64,000 nt of DNA from S5-327 sp965116015. GTDB lineage: Bacteria; Chloroflexota; Dehalococcoidia; Lucifugimonadales; Australimonadaceae. The notes beneath the pieces are model-generated. The model did not search any database and had not been told where the DNA came from. It was given only the letters and a program-made list of their open reading frames with translations. Shown piece by piece: positions 52,786 to 61,904 of the stretch; within the stretch, counting starts at the first letter, position 1, and every line of letters starts with the position of its first letter. A program made the translations under genes and the position numbers. The stretch is from the NCBI GenBank assembly GCA_965116015.1, contig OZ220477.1:1364001-1428000 (forward strand), in the 5' to 3' direction.

Positions 52786-55700
52786 CTACTGGCCTACTTG
52801 CCGCTGACGGTAGATGTAGTAGCCGCCAGCGGCCGCCGAGACCACCAGCAGCACGATCAGCGCCACCAGCAGCGCCCCGGGGAATCCGCCTGCGTCGTCC
52901 TCCGGCATCAGCGTCGGCGTCGGGGTCGGCGCCGGTCTCGGGGTTGGCGTCGGCGTGGCTGTCGCCGCAGGCATCGGCGTAGCTGTGGGCGCTGGTCGCG
53001 GCGTCGGCGTGGCTGTCGCCGCAGGCATCGGCGTAGCTGTGGGCGCTGGTCGCGGCGTCGGTGTTGCCGTCGCCGCCGGCATCGGCGTGGGAGTGGGAGT
53101 CGCCGTAGCAGTCGGAGTGGCCGTGGGCGCCGGTCTCGGGGTCGGCGTAGCAGCCAGCATTGGGGTAGCCGTGGGCATTGGCATCGGCGTAGCCGTGGCC
53201 GTGGGGGCCGGTCGCGGAGTTGGCGTGGCCGTTGGGGCTGGCTCTGACGTCGGCGTAGCAGTCGGATCCGGCTCCGGCGTGGCCGTTGGGGCTGGCTCTG
53301 ACGTCGGCGTCGGCGTGGGAGTCGGCGTAGAACTGCGCGTGATTGCCGAGCCGCTGACGCCTACCCTGTCAATCTTAGTCGCCTCAGTGATACTCACGGT
53401 AACCGAGTCGATCGTCACCGGGCCGTAGTCTCCGCCCTCAGCGCTGTGCGTCAGTATTACTTTCTCGTCTGGTCTGTTGTCGTCGTCCTCCGCCGCGTTC
53501 ACCGTTACCGTCTGCGCAGTCGCCCAGTTCTCCGTCGTGAACGTCAGTGGCGATCCCACAACCGTTACGTCGTCGAAGAATCCCCCAACCGTGATGGTCA
53601 CCTCCGCCGTCGGCTCAGACGTCAGCTTCAGCGTGTAGGTTGCACTGCCCCCCTCATCCACCGTCAGCGCGGATGTCGACACGGTTACTCCTGCCGTTTC
53701 GTCCTCGGTGATTGTTACAACAACCGATTCGACCGTCACCGAGCTGTAGTCGCCTCCACTCGCGCTGTGCGTCAGCGTTACGGCTGCCTCCACAACAGCA
53801 TCGTCGTCGTCAGCCGCGCTCACCGTCACCGTCTGCGCAGTCGACCAGTTCGCCGCCGTGAACGTCAGCGGCGATCCCGACACCGTTATGTCGCCAGAGG
53901 CGCCGGCTACCGTGATGGTTACATCCGCCGTCGGCTCAGACGTCAGCCTCAGCGTGTAGGTTGCACTGCTCCCTTCCGGCACGGCGAACGACTCCGACAC
54001 GGTTACTCCTGCCGTTTCGTCCTCGGTTATCGTTACAACAATCGAGTCGACCGTCACCGAGCTGTAGTCGCCTCCACTCGCGCTGTGCGTCAGCGTTACG
54101 GCGGCCTCCACAACAGCGTCGTCGTCGTCAGCCGCGCTCACCGTCACCGTCTGCGCAGTCGACCAGTTCGCCGCCGTGAACGTCAGCGGCGATCCCGACA
54201 CTGTTATGTCGCCAGAGGCACCGGCTACCGTGACGGTCACATCAGCCGTCGGCTCAGACGTCAGCCTCAGCGTGTAGATTGCATTGCTCCCTTCCGGTAC
54301 GGCGAGCGTGGACGTCGACACTGTTACGCCTACCGTATCGTTCTCGGTCACCGTTACCGCTACCGAGTCCATCTCCAACGAGCCGAAACTGCCTCCACTA
54401 GCGCTGTGCGTCAGCGTTGCGGTGTCCGTTACTGCGTCGTCGTCCTCAGCCGCGCTCACCGTCACCGTCTGCGCAGTCGACCAGTTCGTCGTCGTGAACG
54501 TCAGCGGCGACCCCATAACCGTTACGTCGCCGGACGCGCCCCCAACCGTGACCGTCACATCAGCCGTCGGAGCCGAGTCCAGCTTCACCGTGTACGTCCC
54601 ATTGCCGCCTTCTGCAACCGTAAGCTCGGACACCGACACAGTCGCCCCTATCGGCGTGGCGGTCGCATCAGCCGACGCGCCTCTGCCACGCCCATTCACC
54701 GCACGCAGCTGGAAGGCGTACTCCGAGCCGGACTTCAGATTCCCGACGGTGTAGCTTGTAGTGTCCTTATCAGCCTCCGGGATAGCACTCCAACGCGAGT
54801 AGCCATCCTCGGGAAAGTGATCGGTGAGTGGAATCATGTACCCTTCTTCTGCGTCGCTCTTCCTCCGGTACTCCCACCCGGTGATCGTGTCGTCGTTCGG
54901 GTCGTCCCACGAGAGATCCACAGCCCCGGAGGTCGACCCCCCGGCGGCGGCGAAGTTCTCCGGGGCCAAGGGAGTCTGCTGCGGCAGATTGAAGCAGCTG
55001 CTCGCCAAGGTTATCGTGTACGTCCTGTCCAGCTTCTCGTCGCTCACTGCGACTATCCGGATGTTCACCGGCAGCGTGCGCTCCGCCTCGTTCCAAGGAC
55101 GCCCGGTCTTTATCTCCGGCAAGCGGATCTGCAGCGCGATGACATCGTCGTGCATGAAGGGATCATTGAAATCGCCATCCCATAGCTCGACGCCAGCGCC
55201 TTCGGGGACGTTAAGGTAGGTCGCGCCATAGTCTGCAAGCGTGTGCTCACCCAGGCCGCTTCTTGCGTTGCCGTCGCGATAGAAGAAAAGCACGATGTTC
55301 CCTGGGTGCTTATCCGGTTGGAGTTGGTCATTCAAACCTCTGTAAACATCCTTGAGATCGTCATACCAGCCTGTCACAACGTCGGGCTCATCAAGCGGAA
55401 GGCTGACCTCCGCCTTCACGCCTTCCCCTCCCCAGCTATAGGCGATCGTGAACACTTCCGTGTTGTCCGACAGTTCCAGACATGCGTTCCTGCCAGGGTC
55501 GGCCTTCTCAGCAGGCGCCTCTCTTGCGTCGAACCACTCAACCAGATCGTTCGTGTCTCCCGCCTCGTCGTCAGCGTCGCCGGTCGGGGGCGCCCCCGTC
55601 GGCGCTGTTCCGACAACCGCCGTCAGGAAGTCGAGCGACGCCTTATCCGTCGTCGGCGTCCTGCTCACGACATCGGATGCCGCGCCATCTCCGTATGCGG

Positions 55701-56760
55701 GATTCTCGTCTTTGTCATTCACCGCGCGGAGTTGAAAGCGGTAGGCCGTGCCGTTCGTCAGGCCCGTGATCTTGTGGCGCGTCGTGTCCGCCCCTGAGTC
55801 GGGAATGTCGGTCCAGTCTTCTGTTCCGCCCCGATTCCATCCGTTAGCTTGATCGGAGTACCGCACCTGGTACTTCTGGATCGTGTCATCGAGCGGGTCT
55901 TTCCAGCGGAGCGAAACCTCTCCGTCCCCTGCTTTGACGGCGAAGTCCTCCGGCTTCCCAGGGGGGGAGGGCTCGCGTGGGCAGTCTCGCGAGAGCGTTA
56001 TCGTGTACGTCGTGTCCGTCTTACCGGAGGCCTTCGCTACGATCGTCACATCCACTGGGAATGAGGATTCGTCGGGGATCTTAAGGTAAATCTCGGTGAT
56101 AGCTTCGTGTGTAACCTCGTCCTTCGACAACCCAGGACCGTCCCAGTATTCGACAGTAGCGAGAGCCGACGGGGTCGAAGTTGTCTTTCTCCCCAGATCT
56201 ACTGGATCCCTTTTCCAGCTGCCGTCACTTTTAACGGTGTAGATGTGCTGCAGGATTGAGGCGATTCCCACGAAGTAGAGGACATCGTCGTACCACCCTG
56301 TTACGCCGCCTCCCCGCTCCGGGACGTTGACCACAGCTTTCGTCCCTTCGGCACCCCAGCTGTACGCAATAAAGACGTTAGTGATCCCTTCCGGCACCTC
56401 CAGGCATCGGGGAGTCGCCTCGCCCGGGTCGGCTTTCTCCGGGTCCGACGTGTCTCTTGTGTCGAACCACCCAAACAGGCTGTTCGTGTCGCCACCTAGA
56501 TCGTCCGTGTCGCCGAGCGGCGGGGTGTCCGAAGTGGCTGGGGCCGACTTGCTGACCCTTCCCGTCAACAAGTCGAGGGTAGCCGCCGCGGGGGTGGCCG
56601 TGGCTGTCGCCGTCGCCTGGTCCGACAGGGCGTCGCCGGAGTAGGCGCTGGCGCGGTTGGCGGAGGAGATGAACATAGTGGCGACCACGACCAGCAGCGC
56701 CGCAGCGAGCAGCGCGATGGCCGTTCGGTTTTCCGCGTAGTGGCGAGTGAGCGGCTTCAT
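52786..56760 (-). CDS. Surface protein B: LDFL modules, FN3, Calx-beta-like repeats, Thr-Pro stalk, C-terminal anchor
   Basis: 1324 residues from ATG 56760 (MKPLTRHYAENRTAIALLAA), with AGGAG upstream. After the N-terminal helix come an LDLL/LDFL-type module, FN3, a second such module and FN3, all close to those of protein A. Then four ~105-residue repeats follow, each with VxEGxxATYTLxLTSEPTA, GSPLTF, NWSTAQTVTVSAA and LTHSASGGDY; these resemble Calx-beta-like sandwiches. A Thr/Pro stalk, membrane helix (LLVALIVLLVVSAAAGGYYI) and YRQRQ tail end it. Likely a second adhesin, paralogous to A. The start is preferred over the open upstream frame, which passes through the poly-G tract and has only a TTG inside the -35. 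Confidence 0.88.
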   Translation of the reverse strand: MKPLTRHYAENRTAIALLAAALLVVVATMFISSANRASAYSGDALSDQATATATATPAAATLDLLTGRVSKSAPATSDTPPLGDTDDLGGDTNSLFGWFDTRDTSDPEKADPGEATPRCLEVPEGITNVFIAYSWGAEGTKAVVNVPERGGGVTGWYDDVLYFVGIASILQHIYTVKSDGSWKRDPVDLGRKTTSTPSALATVEYWDGPGLSKDEVTHEAITEIYLKIPDESSFPVDVTIVAKASGKTDTTYTITLSRDCPREPSPPGKPEDFAVKAGDGEVSLRWKDPLDDTIQKYQVRYSDQANGWNRGGTEDWTDIPDSGADTTRHKITGLTNGTAYRFQLRAVNDKDENPAYGDGAASDVVSRTPTTDKASLDFLTAVVGTAPTGAPPTGDADDEAGDTNDLVEWFDAREAPAEKADPGRNACLELSDNTEVFTIAYSWGGEGVKAEVSLPLDEPDVVTGWYDDLKDVYRGLNDQLQPDKHPGNIVLFFYRDGNARSGLGEHTLADYGATYLNVPEGAGVELWDGDFNDPFMHDDVIALQIRLPEIKTGRPWNEAERTLPVNIRIVAVSDEKLDRTYTITLASSCFNLPQQTPLAPENFAAAGGSTSGAVDLSWDDPNDDTITGWEYRRKSDAEEGYMIPLTDHFPEDGYSRWSAIPEADKDTTSYTVGNLKSGSEYAFQLRAVNGRGRGASADATATPIGATVSVSELTVAEGGNGTYTVKLDSAPTADVTVTVGGASGDVTVMGSPLTFTTTNWSTAQTVTVSAAEDDDAVTDTATLTHSASGGSFGSLEMDSVAVTVTENDTVGVTVSTSTLAVPEGSNAIYTLRLTSEPTADVTVTVAGASGDITVSGSPLTFTAANWSTAQTVTVSAADDDDAVVEAAVTLTHSASGGDYSSVTVDSIVVTITEDETAGVTVSESFAVPEGSSATYTLRLTSEPTADVTITVAGASGDITVSGSPLTFTAANWSTAQTVTVSAADDDDAVVEAAVTLTHSASGGDYSSVTVESVVVTITEDETAGVTVSTSALTVDEGGSATYTLKLTSEPTAEVTITVGGFFDDVTVVGSPLTFTTENWATAQTVTVNAAEDDDNRPDEKVILTHSAEGGDYGPVTIDSVTVSITEATKIDRVGVSGSAITRSSTPTPTPTPTSEPAPTATPEPDPTATPTSEPAPTATPTPRPAPTATATPMPMPTATPMLAATPTPRPAPTATPTATATPTPTPMPAATATPTPRPAPTATPMPAATATPTPRPAPTATPMPAATATPTPTPRPAPTPTPTLMPEDDAGGFPGALLVALIVLLVVSAAAGGYYIYRQRQVGQ

Positions 56761-56876
56761 TTGCTCGTTCTCCTGGACTAAAGGCTCCCTTGTCGCACCG
56801 GCAACCTGTCCGTCGTATGTTCCTTGCCTCGCAGGGCCAGCCTGATGCGGGTAGCGCCTGAATGCAGTTACACTTA

Positions 56877-56907
56877 ATTCTACCCCCCCCCCCCCCCCGA
56901 TTGTCAA
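56877..56907 (-). promoter_or_regulatory. Surface protein B promoter with a G16 tract as spacer
   Basis: On the minus strand: TTGACA (56907-56902), ATC, sixteen G (56898-56883), then TAGAAT (56882-56877), five of six matches to consensus. The spacer is 19 bases, longer than optimal, so in this sequence the promoter is probably weaker than after loss of one to three G. The ATG is 116 bases further on, the same layout as for surface protein A. Confidence 0.75.
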
Positions 56908-57048
56908 GAGGGCACAGCGGGGGAATTTGGGGCATTTTTGGAGACGGCACAGCCCGTGGAGAACGAGAATCGACGACTAGGGGCGGCAGCGCCGATGCTC
57001 GCTACGCTGGTGTAGACTGCGGCCACTCGGACAGCCTGGAGGTTGGCT

Positions 57049-58047
57049 ATGGCGCAGATTGTTTTGGGGATAGCGTCGTCCCACGCGCCGCAGTTGGAGA
57101 TGCCGCCGGAAACGTGGCGCGTCTACGGAGACCGCGGCCGTACGCAGCCTGTTCACTGGTTCGAGGGCGGCACGTATTCGTTCGAGGAGCTCGCCGACTT
57201 GAGGGCGGGAGACCATTTCGAGCGGGAGTGCACGGAGGAGAAGTTCCAGTCCCGCTGGAACGCGTGCCAGACCGCGATCGCGCGCCTGGAGCAAACGGTC
57301 GCCGACGTTATGCCTGATGTGTGCGTCATCCTGGGCGACGATCAGAAGGAGTCGTTCAGCGACGACAATATGCCGGCGTTGTCGATCTACTGCGGCGACA
57401 CGGTGGACGACGCGCCGAACCCCGGCGGCGCCCGCGGCGACCTGAGCGACCCGGTGGTTGCGCGCCGCCCCGCTCAGCGGCTCACGCATCCGACCGATGG
57501 CGCGCTCGGGGAGCGCCTCATCGAGGCGTTCATCGCCAACGAGTTCGATGTCGCGCGGTCGAGCAAGCTGCCGCCGGGACGGAACGGCGACGGGGCCATC
57601 GGCCACGCCTTCTACTACATTTACCGTCGGCTGATGAACAACGTAGTTACGCCAAACGTGCCGGCGCTCGTGAACACGTACTATCCGCCAAACGTCCCCA
57701 CGGCGGCGCGCTGCTACCGGTTCGGGCAGACACTGCGTCGCACGCTAGAGGAGTGGGACTCGGACAAGCGCGTGGCGATCTTCGCGTCGGGCGGGCTGAG
57801 TCACACAGTCATCGAGGAAGAGCTTGACGCGCGGATTATCGACGGGCTGCAACACGACGATTTGGAGAAGCTGACTGGCTATCCCGATGCGCGGTTCCGC
57901 GCTGGAACGTCGGAGATTAAGAACTGGATCGCGCTCGCCGGCGCGATGTCCGGCGCGGGGCTCGAGATGACGATGGTCGATTACGTGCCGTGCTACCGCA
58001 CGGAAGCCGGGAACGGCTGTGCGATGGGCTTCGCGGAGTGGACGTAG
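57049..58047 (+). CDS. LigB-type (class III) extradiol dioxygenase-like protein
   Basis: 332 residues from ATG 57049, with GGAGG at 57038-57042. The LigB fold is suggested by IASSHAPQLEMP (metal-ligand His), VCVILGDDQKESF, ALVNTYYPPN and IFASGGLSHTV. Class III enzymes cleave catechol-type rings with Fe(II); many distant relatives act on other substrates or lack activity. In ligand terms, GDDQ replaces the commoner GDDH, so the metal site may differ. It sits alone between the surface protein B promoter region and a beta-propeller gene. Confidence 0.8.
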   Translation: MAQIVLGIASSHAPQLEMPPETWRVYGDRGRTQPVHWFEGGTYSFEELADLRAGDHFERECTEEKFQSRWNACQTAIARLEQTVADVMPDVCVILGDDQKESFSDDNMPALSIYCGDTVDDAPNPGGARGDLSDPVVARRPAQRLTHPTDGALGERLIEAFIANEFDVARSSKLPPGRNGDGAIGHAFYYIYRRLMNNVVTPNVPALVNTYYPPNVPTAARCYRFGQTLRRTLEEWDSDKRVAIFASGGLSHTVIEEELDARIIDGLQHDDLEKLTGYPDARFRAGTSEIKNWIALAGAMSGAGLEMTMVDYVPCYRTEAGNGCAMGFAEWT

Positions 58048-58108
58048 TCCGCGTCAGCTGCTCCTTCTGACGCTGGGAGCAGCCGGGTTGAGAGACTAGC
58101 GCGCGACG

Positions 58109-59416
58109 ATGACGCAGAACGCCTCAGCGCAGCGCGGCGGGCGCGAGTGGGGCCGTCCGCGGCAGTTGCGGCGACTACGGAGGCGGATGCTGGCGGCAGC
58201 TGGGGTTGTCGCGGCGGGGCTCATCGTTTGGTGGGCTTCCGGTGCGCTCTTCGCCGGCTCTGTGCCGGAACCGTCGACGCGGGTGAGCGCCGAGGTTAGC
58301 GCGCGCGACTGGGCGCTTGCCGGACGCGATCCCGCCCACGCAGCCGCTCTTCCGCTGCACGGCGGTTACGAGGGACGAGAGGCGTGGCGTGTGGAGCTGT
58401 CTGCGTTCGTCAGCGCGGGCGTCGCAGTCTCCGGCGGCAGAGTGTTCGCTGGCGCCGGAGATGGCCGTCTCCTTGTGCTTGACGCCGCAAGCGGCGATAT
58501 GCTCTGGGAGTATGCGCTGCCGCTGGCTGCGGGCGGCGCTCCCGCCGTTACGCCAGACGCCGTTTACGTTGCTTCACGGAGCGGGAATCTGCTCGCGCTC
58601 GATCGTCGGGACGGCAGCGAGCTGTGGAGTTTCGAGGGAGACAGCGCTCTCGGGCCCGCGCCCATCGCGTACGATGGCGTTCTGTACGCCGGGGCATGGA
58701 GCGGGAAGATATACGCGCTCGACGCTCTGAATGGGGAGCTGCTGTGGGAGTTTCAGGCTGACGGCAATATTGTCGCGCCCCCGGCGTTCTCCGAAGGACT
58801 TATGGCGATCGCGGTCGACGACAGGACGCTGTCGATCGTCGACATTGCGACCGGGCGGGCGCGGCTCCATTTCGACGCGGGCCAGACGCTGAAGACGAGT
58901 CCGGTCTTCGCGGATGGTCTCGTTCTCGTCGGCACGGCGAAGGGCCGCCTCATCGCCGTTGACCCTGAGGCGGTCGAGTATCCACTGGAGAGAGGCGCGC
59001 GCTTCTGGAGGCGCCAGTTCTTCCTGTGGGGTCTGCAGAGCGAGCCTCCGGCGCAGAAGGGGTTGGCGTGGGAGCGCAGGCCATCGCGGAACAGCGCGCT
59101 GAGCGCGAGCGCGGTGGCTGGCGGCTCCGCCTACGCCGCCAGCCGCGACGGGCGTCTGCACGCGTTCGCGGTAGGAGACGGCGAGCCGTTGTGGGAGTAC
59201 GACACAGGCTCGCAGGCGCGCTCTGCGCCTGCGGTCGCGGGCGATTTCGTGTACATCGGCAACGACGCAGGGGAGGTCCACGTTGTGGATCGGCGCAGCG
59301 GCGCAGGAGCGCGCACCGTCTCTGCGAGAGGCGCGGTGGTCGGTCAGATTGTCGCAACGGAGCAAGCGCTCTTCGTAACAACAGACGAACCTCCCGCGCT
59401 GCTAGCGCTCAAGTGA
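58109..59416 (+). CDS. PQQ-like (BamB-type) beta-propeller protein, membrane anchored
   Basis: 435 residues. A basic N-terminus and one helix (MLAAAGVVAAGLIVWWASGA) precede about seven repeats of the form GxVYVASxxGxLLALDxxxGxELWxF, for example VYVASRSGNLLALDRRDGSE and LYAGAWSGKIYALDALNGEL. This is the PQQ-repeat/BamB propeller. Enzymatic PQQ-binding residues were not recognised, so it is more likely a scaffold or binding protein on the outer face of the membrane. Confidence 0.87.
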   Translation: MTQNASAQRGGREWGRPRQLRRLRRRMLAAAGVVAAGLIVWWASGALFAGSVPEPSTRVSAEVSARDWALAGRDPAHAAALPLHGGYEGREAWRVELSAFVSAGVAVSGGRVFAGAGDGRLLVLDAASGDMLWEYALPLAAGGAPAVTPDAVYVASRSGNLLALDRRDGSELWSFEGDSALGPAPIAYDGVLYAGAWSGKIYALDALNGELLWEFQADGNIVAPPAFSEGLMAIAVDDRTLSIVDIATGRARLHFDAGQTLKTSPVFADGLVLVGTAKGRLIAVDPEAVEYPLERGARFWRRQFFLWGLQSEPPAQKGLAWERRPSRNSALSASAVAGGSAYAASRDGRLHAFAVGDGEPLWEYDTGSQARSAPAVAGDFVYIGNDAGEVHVVDRRSGAGARTVSARGAVVGQIVATEQALFVTTDEPPALLALK

Positions 59417-59456
59417 GAGCGTTGTCTCTGTCGTCCTCCTGCGAGCGAGCGGTCCG

Positions 59457-60851
59457 CTAAGGGCGATCGCTGTTTCCACGCCCCCAGAGGGGATGGCGGA
59501 ATGTGGGATTGGCGCCCGCGCGGGGCGAGATCTGAGGGTCCCTGCTGGAGGCAGTCGACGCCCCATCTGCGGCGCTGTCCGACGCGTCGGGGACGGCGCG
59601 CGCAAGCTCAGCAGCAGAAGCGGCCGGCATAGAGTCAGGCTGCGCATCGGAGACGAGTCGCTGACGACGCCGCGGGGCGCGGCGTGGCGGCAGGGTGTTC
59701 AGCAGGCGCGCGAGGTCGATGAGCGCGGCGAGATTGTTCGCAGGCAGCAGGTCGTCGATGTAGGGAAGTGCCGCCTGCATTCCTTGGGTCAGCGGCTTGT
59801 ACCCCTCAGTTTCGGCGAGCGGGTTGAGCCAGATGAGCCTGCTGCAGCTGCGTTGCAGGCGCGCCATCTCCCGCCCGAGCAGATCAGAGTCTCCCCTATC
59901 CCACCCGTCGGACACGATGAGCGTGATGGCTCCCCATCCGAGCGTACGGCGCGCCCACCGAAAGTTGAAATCTCTCAGGGCGTGGCCGATGCGTGTTCCG
60001 CCCGACCAGTCCGGAACGGCCTTGGCTACTTCGGCGACTGCGCGGTCGATGTCGCGCTGGCTCAGATGGCGCGTCACCCGCGTGAGGCGCGTCGCAAACA
60101 AAAAAGCCTCGATGCGGGTGTCGAGTCCACCGTAGAGGCTGTGCGCGAAGTGAAGGAGCATACGCGTGTACCGCTCCATCGAGCCGCTAATGTCGCAGAG
60201 GACAACCAGTTTCCGCGGCTTCTCCTTGCGCCGGCGGCGCGACAGCCGGGCCATCTCGCCGCCGAACTGCGCGCTGGCGCGCAGCGTCCTGCGGATGTCG
60301 AGCTCCCGTCCCTCGCCCGGGCGCTTCCGGCGCGTTCGGCGCAGGCCGGGGCTCCACTGCAAGTCAGCGAGCAGTTGCCGCGCTTGCATAGCCTCCTGCG
60401 GCGTGAAATCGGCGAAGTCGCGGGAGCGGAGCGCCTCGCGGGCGCTGAACGCGCGTGTGATAACGATCTGGTCTGCGCCGTCGTCCGCGTCCTGTCTCTC
60501 CGGCGGTTCGTTGTCGCCGGTAGCGGCGTCTATCGGAGGCGGACCCACCTCGATGTTGCGGTAGCGCCGACCCTCCCCCATCGACCGCAAGTCCATCGAC
60601 GACGTGCTGTCTTTGCGCTGGCGCCAGAACACGTCGAAAGCCTCGTCGAACACAGCGAGATCATCTTTCCCGTGCACGAACAGCGTACGGAGGGCGGCGC
60701 GGACATCGGCCTTGCGGCTGAGGCCGATGTCTTCAAGGACACGGACAGCGTCGAGCATCCTGCCTGTGTGGACATTGAGCCCGAGCATCCGGAGGATGCG
60801 CCCAAACAGGAGGAGATTCTCGAGGATGTAGCCAGTATGCGGGTTAGCCAC
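59457..60851 (-). CDS. coxE: CoxE-like von Willebrand A domain protein
   Basis: 464 residues. The MIDAS motif DISGSMERYTRMLLHFAHS (D-x-S-x-S) near residue 220 starts the VWA domain, with SGGTRIG and SDGWDRGDSDLLGREMARL completing the metal site. The N-terminal third (LLLFGRILRMLGLNVHTGRM) matches CoxE-type proteins. CoxD and CoxE work with MoxR ATPases in inserting sulfur and copper into the CO dehydrogenase active site, or in maturing related molybdenum hydroxylases. GTG 60851 overlaps the coxD stop. The 493-codon open frame on the plus strand is a shadow. Confidence 0.9.
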   Translation of the reverse strand: MANPHTGYILENLLLFGRILRMLGLNVHTGRMLDAVRVLEDIGLSRKADVRAALRTLFVHGKDDLAVFDEAFDVFWRQRKDSTSSMDLRSMGEGRRYRNIEVGPPPIDAATGDNEPPERQDADDGADQIVITRAFSAREALRSRDFADFTPQEAMQARQLLADLQWSPGLRRTRRKRPGEGRELDIRRTLRASAQFGGEMARLSRRRRKEKPRKLVVLCDISGSMERYTRMLLHFAHSLYGGLDTRIEAFLFATRLTRVTRHLSQRDIDRAVAEVAKAVPDWSGGTRIGHALRDFNFRWARRTLGWGAITLIVSDGWDRGDSDLLGREMARLQRSCSRLIWLNPLAETEGYKPLTQGMQAALPYIDDLLPANNLAALIDLARLLNTLPPRRAPRRRQRLVSDAQPDSMPAASAAELARAVPDASDSAADGASTASSRDPQISPRAGANPTFRHPLWGRGNSDRP

Positions 60852-61776
60852 GCCGTCCGCCGCGCTGCGTTCCGCGGTTCAGAGCGCGGTTCAGGAGGGC
60901 GCGCGTCTGCTCGCCGCGGACGGCCTGCACATCCTCGCGATACTTCAGCAGGATGCCCAGCGTTTCATCGATGACATCCGGGCTCAGCTCGGTTTCGTTC
61001 AGGCTCACGAGAGCGGCGGTCCAGTCGAGCGTCTCCGCTACGCCGGGAATCTTGTAGAGTTCAGCGCCGCGCAGCTCCTGCACGAAGGCGGCGGCGTGCG
61101 CGGCCAGGGACTGCGGGGCAGTCGGCACCTTGCTGCGCACGATTTGCAGCTCCTTCTCCAGGTCGGGATAGTCGATCCAGTAGTAGAGGCAACGCCGCTT
61201 GAGGGCGTCGTGCACCTCTCGCGTTCGGTTCGACGTAACAACGACAACCGGGGGCGCATCGGCTTTGTACGTCCCGATCTCGGGCACGGTTACTTGGTAG
61301 TCAGAGAGCATCTCAAGCAGATAGCCCTCGAATTCTTCGTCGGCGCGGTCGAGCTCGTCGATGAGGAGCACGATGGGGACGCCGCTGGAGTCGAGCGCCT
61401 GGAGAAGCGGCCGCTTGATGAGGAATTCCTCGCTGAACAGCTCCTCCTCGGCCTGTTCGCGGTCGACGTCCCCTGACGCTTCCAGCAGCCGGATGTGGAG
61501 GAGCTGACGAGAGTAATTCCATTCGTACACGGCCTGGCTCACGTCCAGCCCTTCGTAGCACTGGAGCCGAATGAGGCGCGCGCCCAGAGTGGAAGCCAGC
61601 GCTTTGGCGACTTCGGTCTTGCCGACGCCGGCTTCGCCCTCGAGAAAGAGCGGACGTTCGAGCGTCAAGGCGAGATAGGCGGACATCGCGAGGCTGCGGT
61701 CGGCGATGTACAGCTCGCGCCGGAATGCCGCCTGCAGCTCGTCGACAGACGCCGGTTTCTGGGGAATCGTCTTCAC
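60844..61776 (-). CDS. coxD: CoxD-like MoxR-family AAA+ ATPase
   Basis: 310 residues from GTG 61776; an upstream start at 61863 would add a basic, non-conserved leader. Walker A is EGEAGVGKTEVAKAL, Walker B VLLIDELDRADEEFEGYLLE, sensor 1 VVVTSNRTREVHDALKRRCL, which also supplies the arginine finger. MoxR ATPases act as chaperones with VWA partners, here the adjacent CoxE. In Oligotropha CoxD is needed for maturation of CO dehydrogenase. Confidence 0.92.
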   Translation of the reverse strand: MKTIPQKPASVDELQAAFRRELYIADRSLAMSAYLALTLERPLFLEGEAGVGKTEVAKALASTLGARLIRLQCYEGLDVSQAVYEWNYSRQLLHIRLLEASGDVDREQAEEELFSEEFLIKRPLLQALDSSGVPIVLLIDELDRADEEFEGYLLEMLSDYQVTVPEIGTYKADAPPVVVVTSNRTREVHDALKRRCLYYWIDYPDLEKELQIVRSKVPTAPQSLAAHAAAFVQELRGAELYKIPGVAETLDWTAALVSLNETELSPDVIDETLGILLKYREDVQAVRGEQTRALLNRALNRGTQRGGRRG

Positions 61777-61904
61777 CGAAGCTGTCCCCTCGTCTTCTGG
61801 TTTTGGCGCTCTTCTTCTACGCCCACAGCGCGTTGCCTTCGGCCAACCCGGGGACGGCGGCAAACCCGCCCCCCGCGCCTAAGTCATCGTATGGGACGCT
61901 CCCC

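Noticed and set aside
53446..55185. 579-codon open frame on the plus strand
   Set aside because: Antisense to the repeats of surface protein B; its own repetitiveness (RHRLRSRPVRRRERQ) merely mirrors those repeats.
59493..60974. 493-codon open frame on the plus strand
   Set aside because: Antisense to coxE, whose VWA and CoxE motifs are clear. No ribosome binding site or domain.
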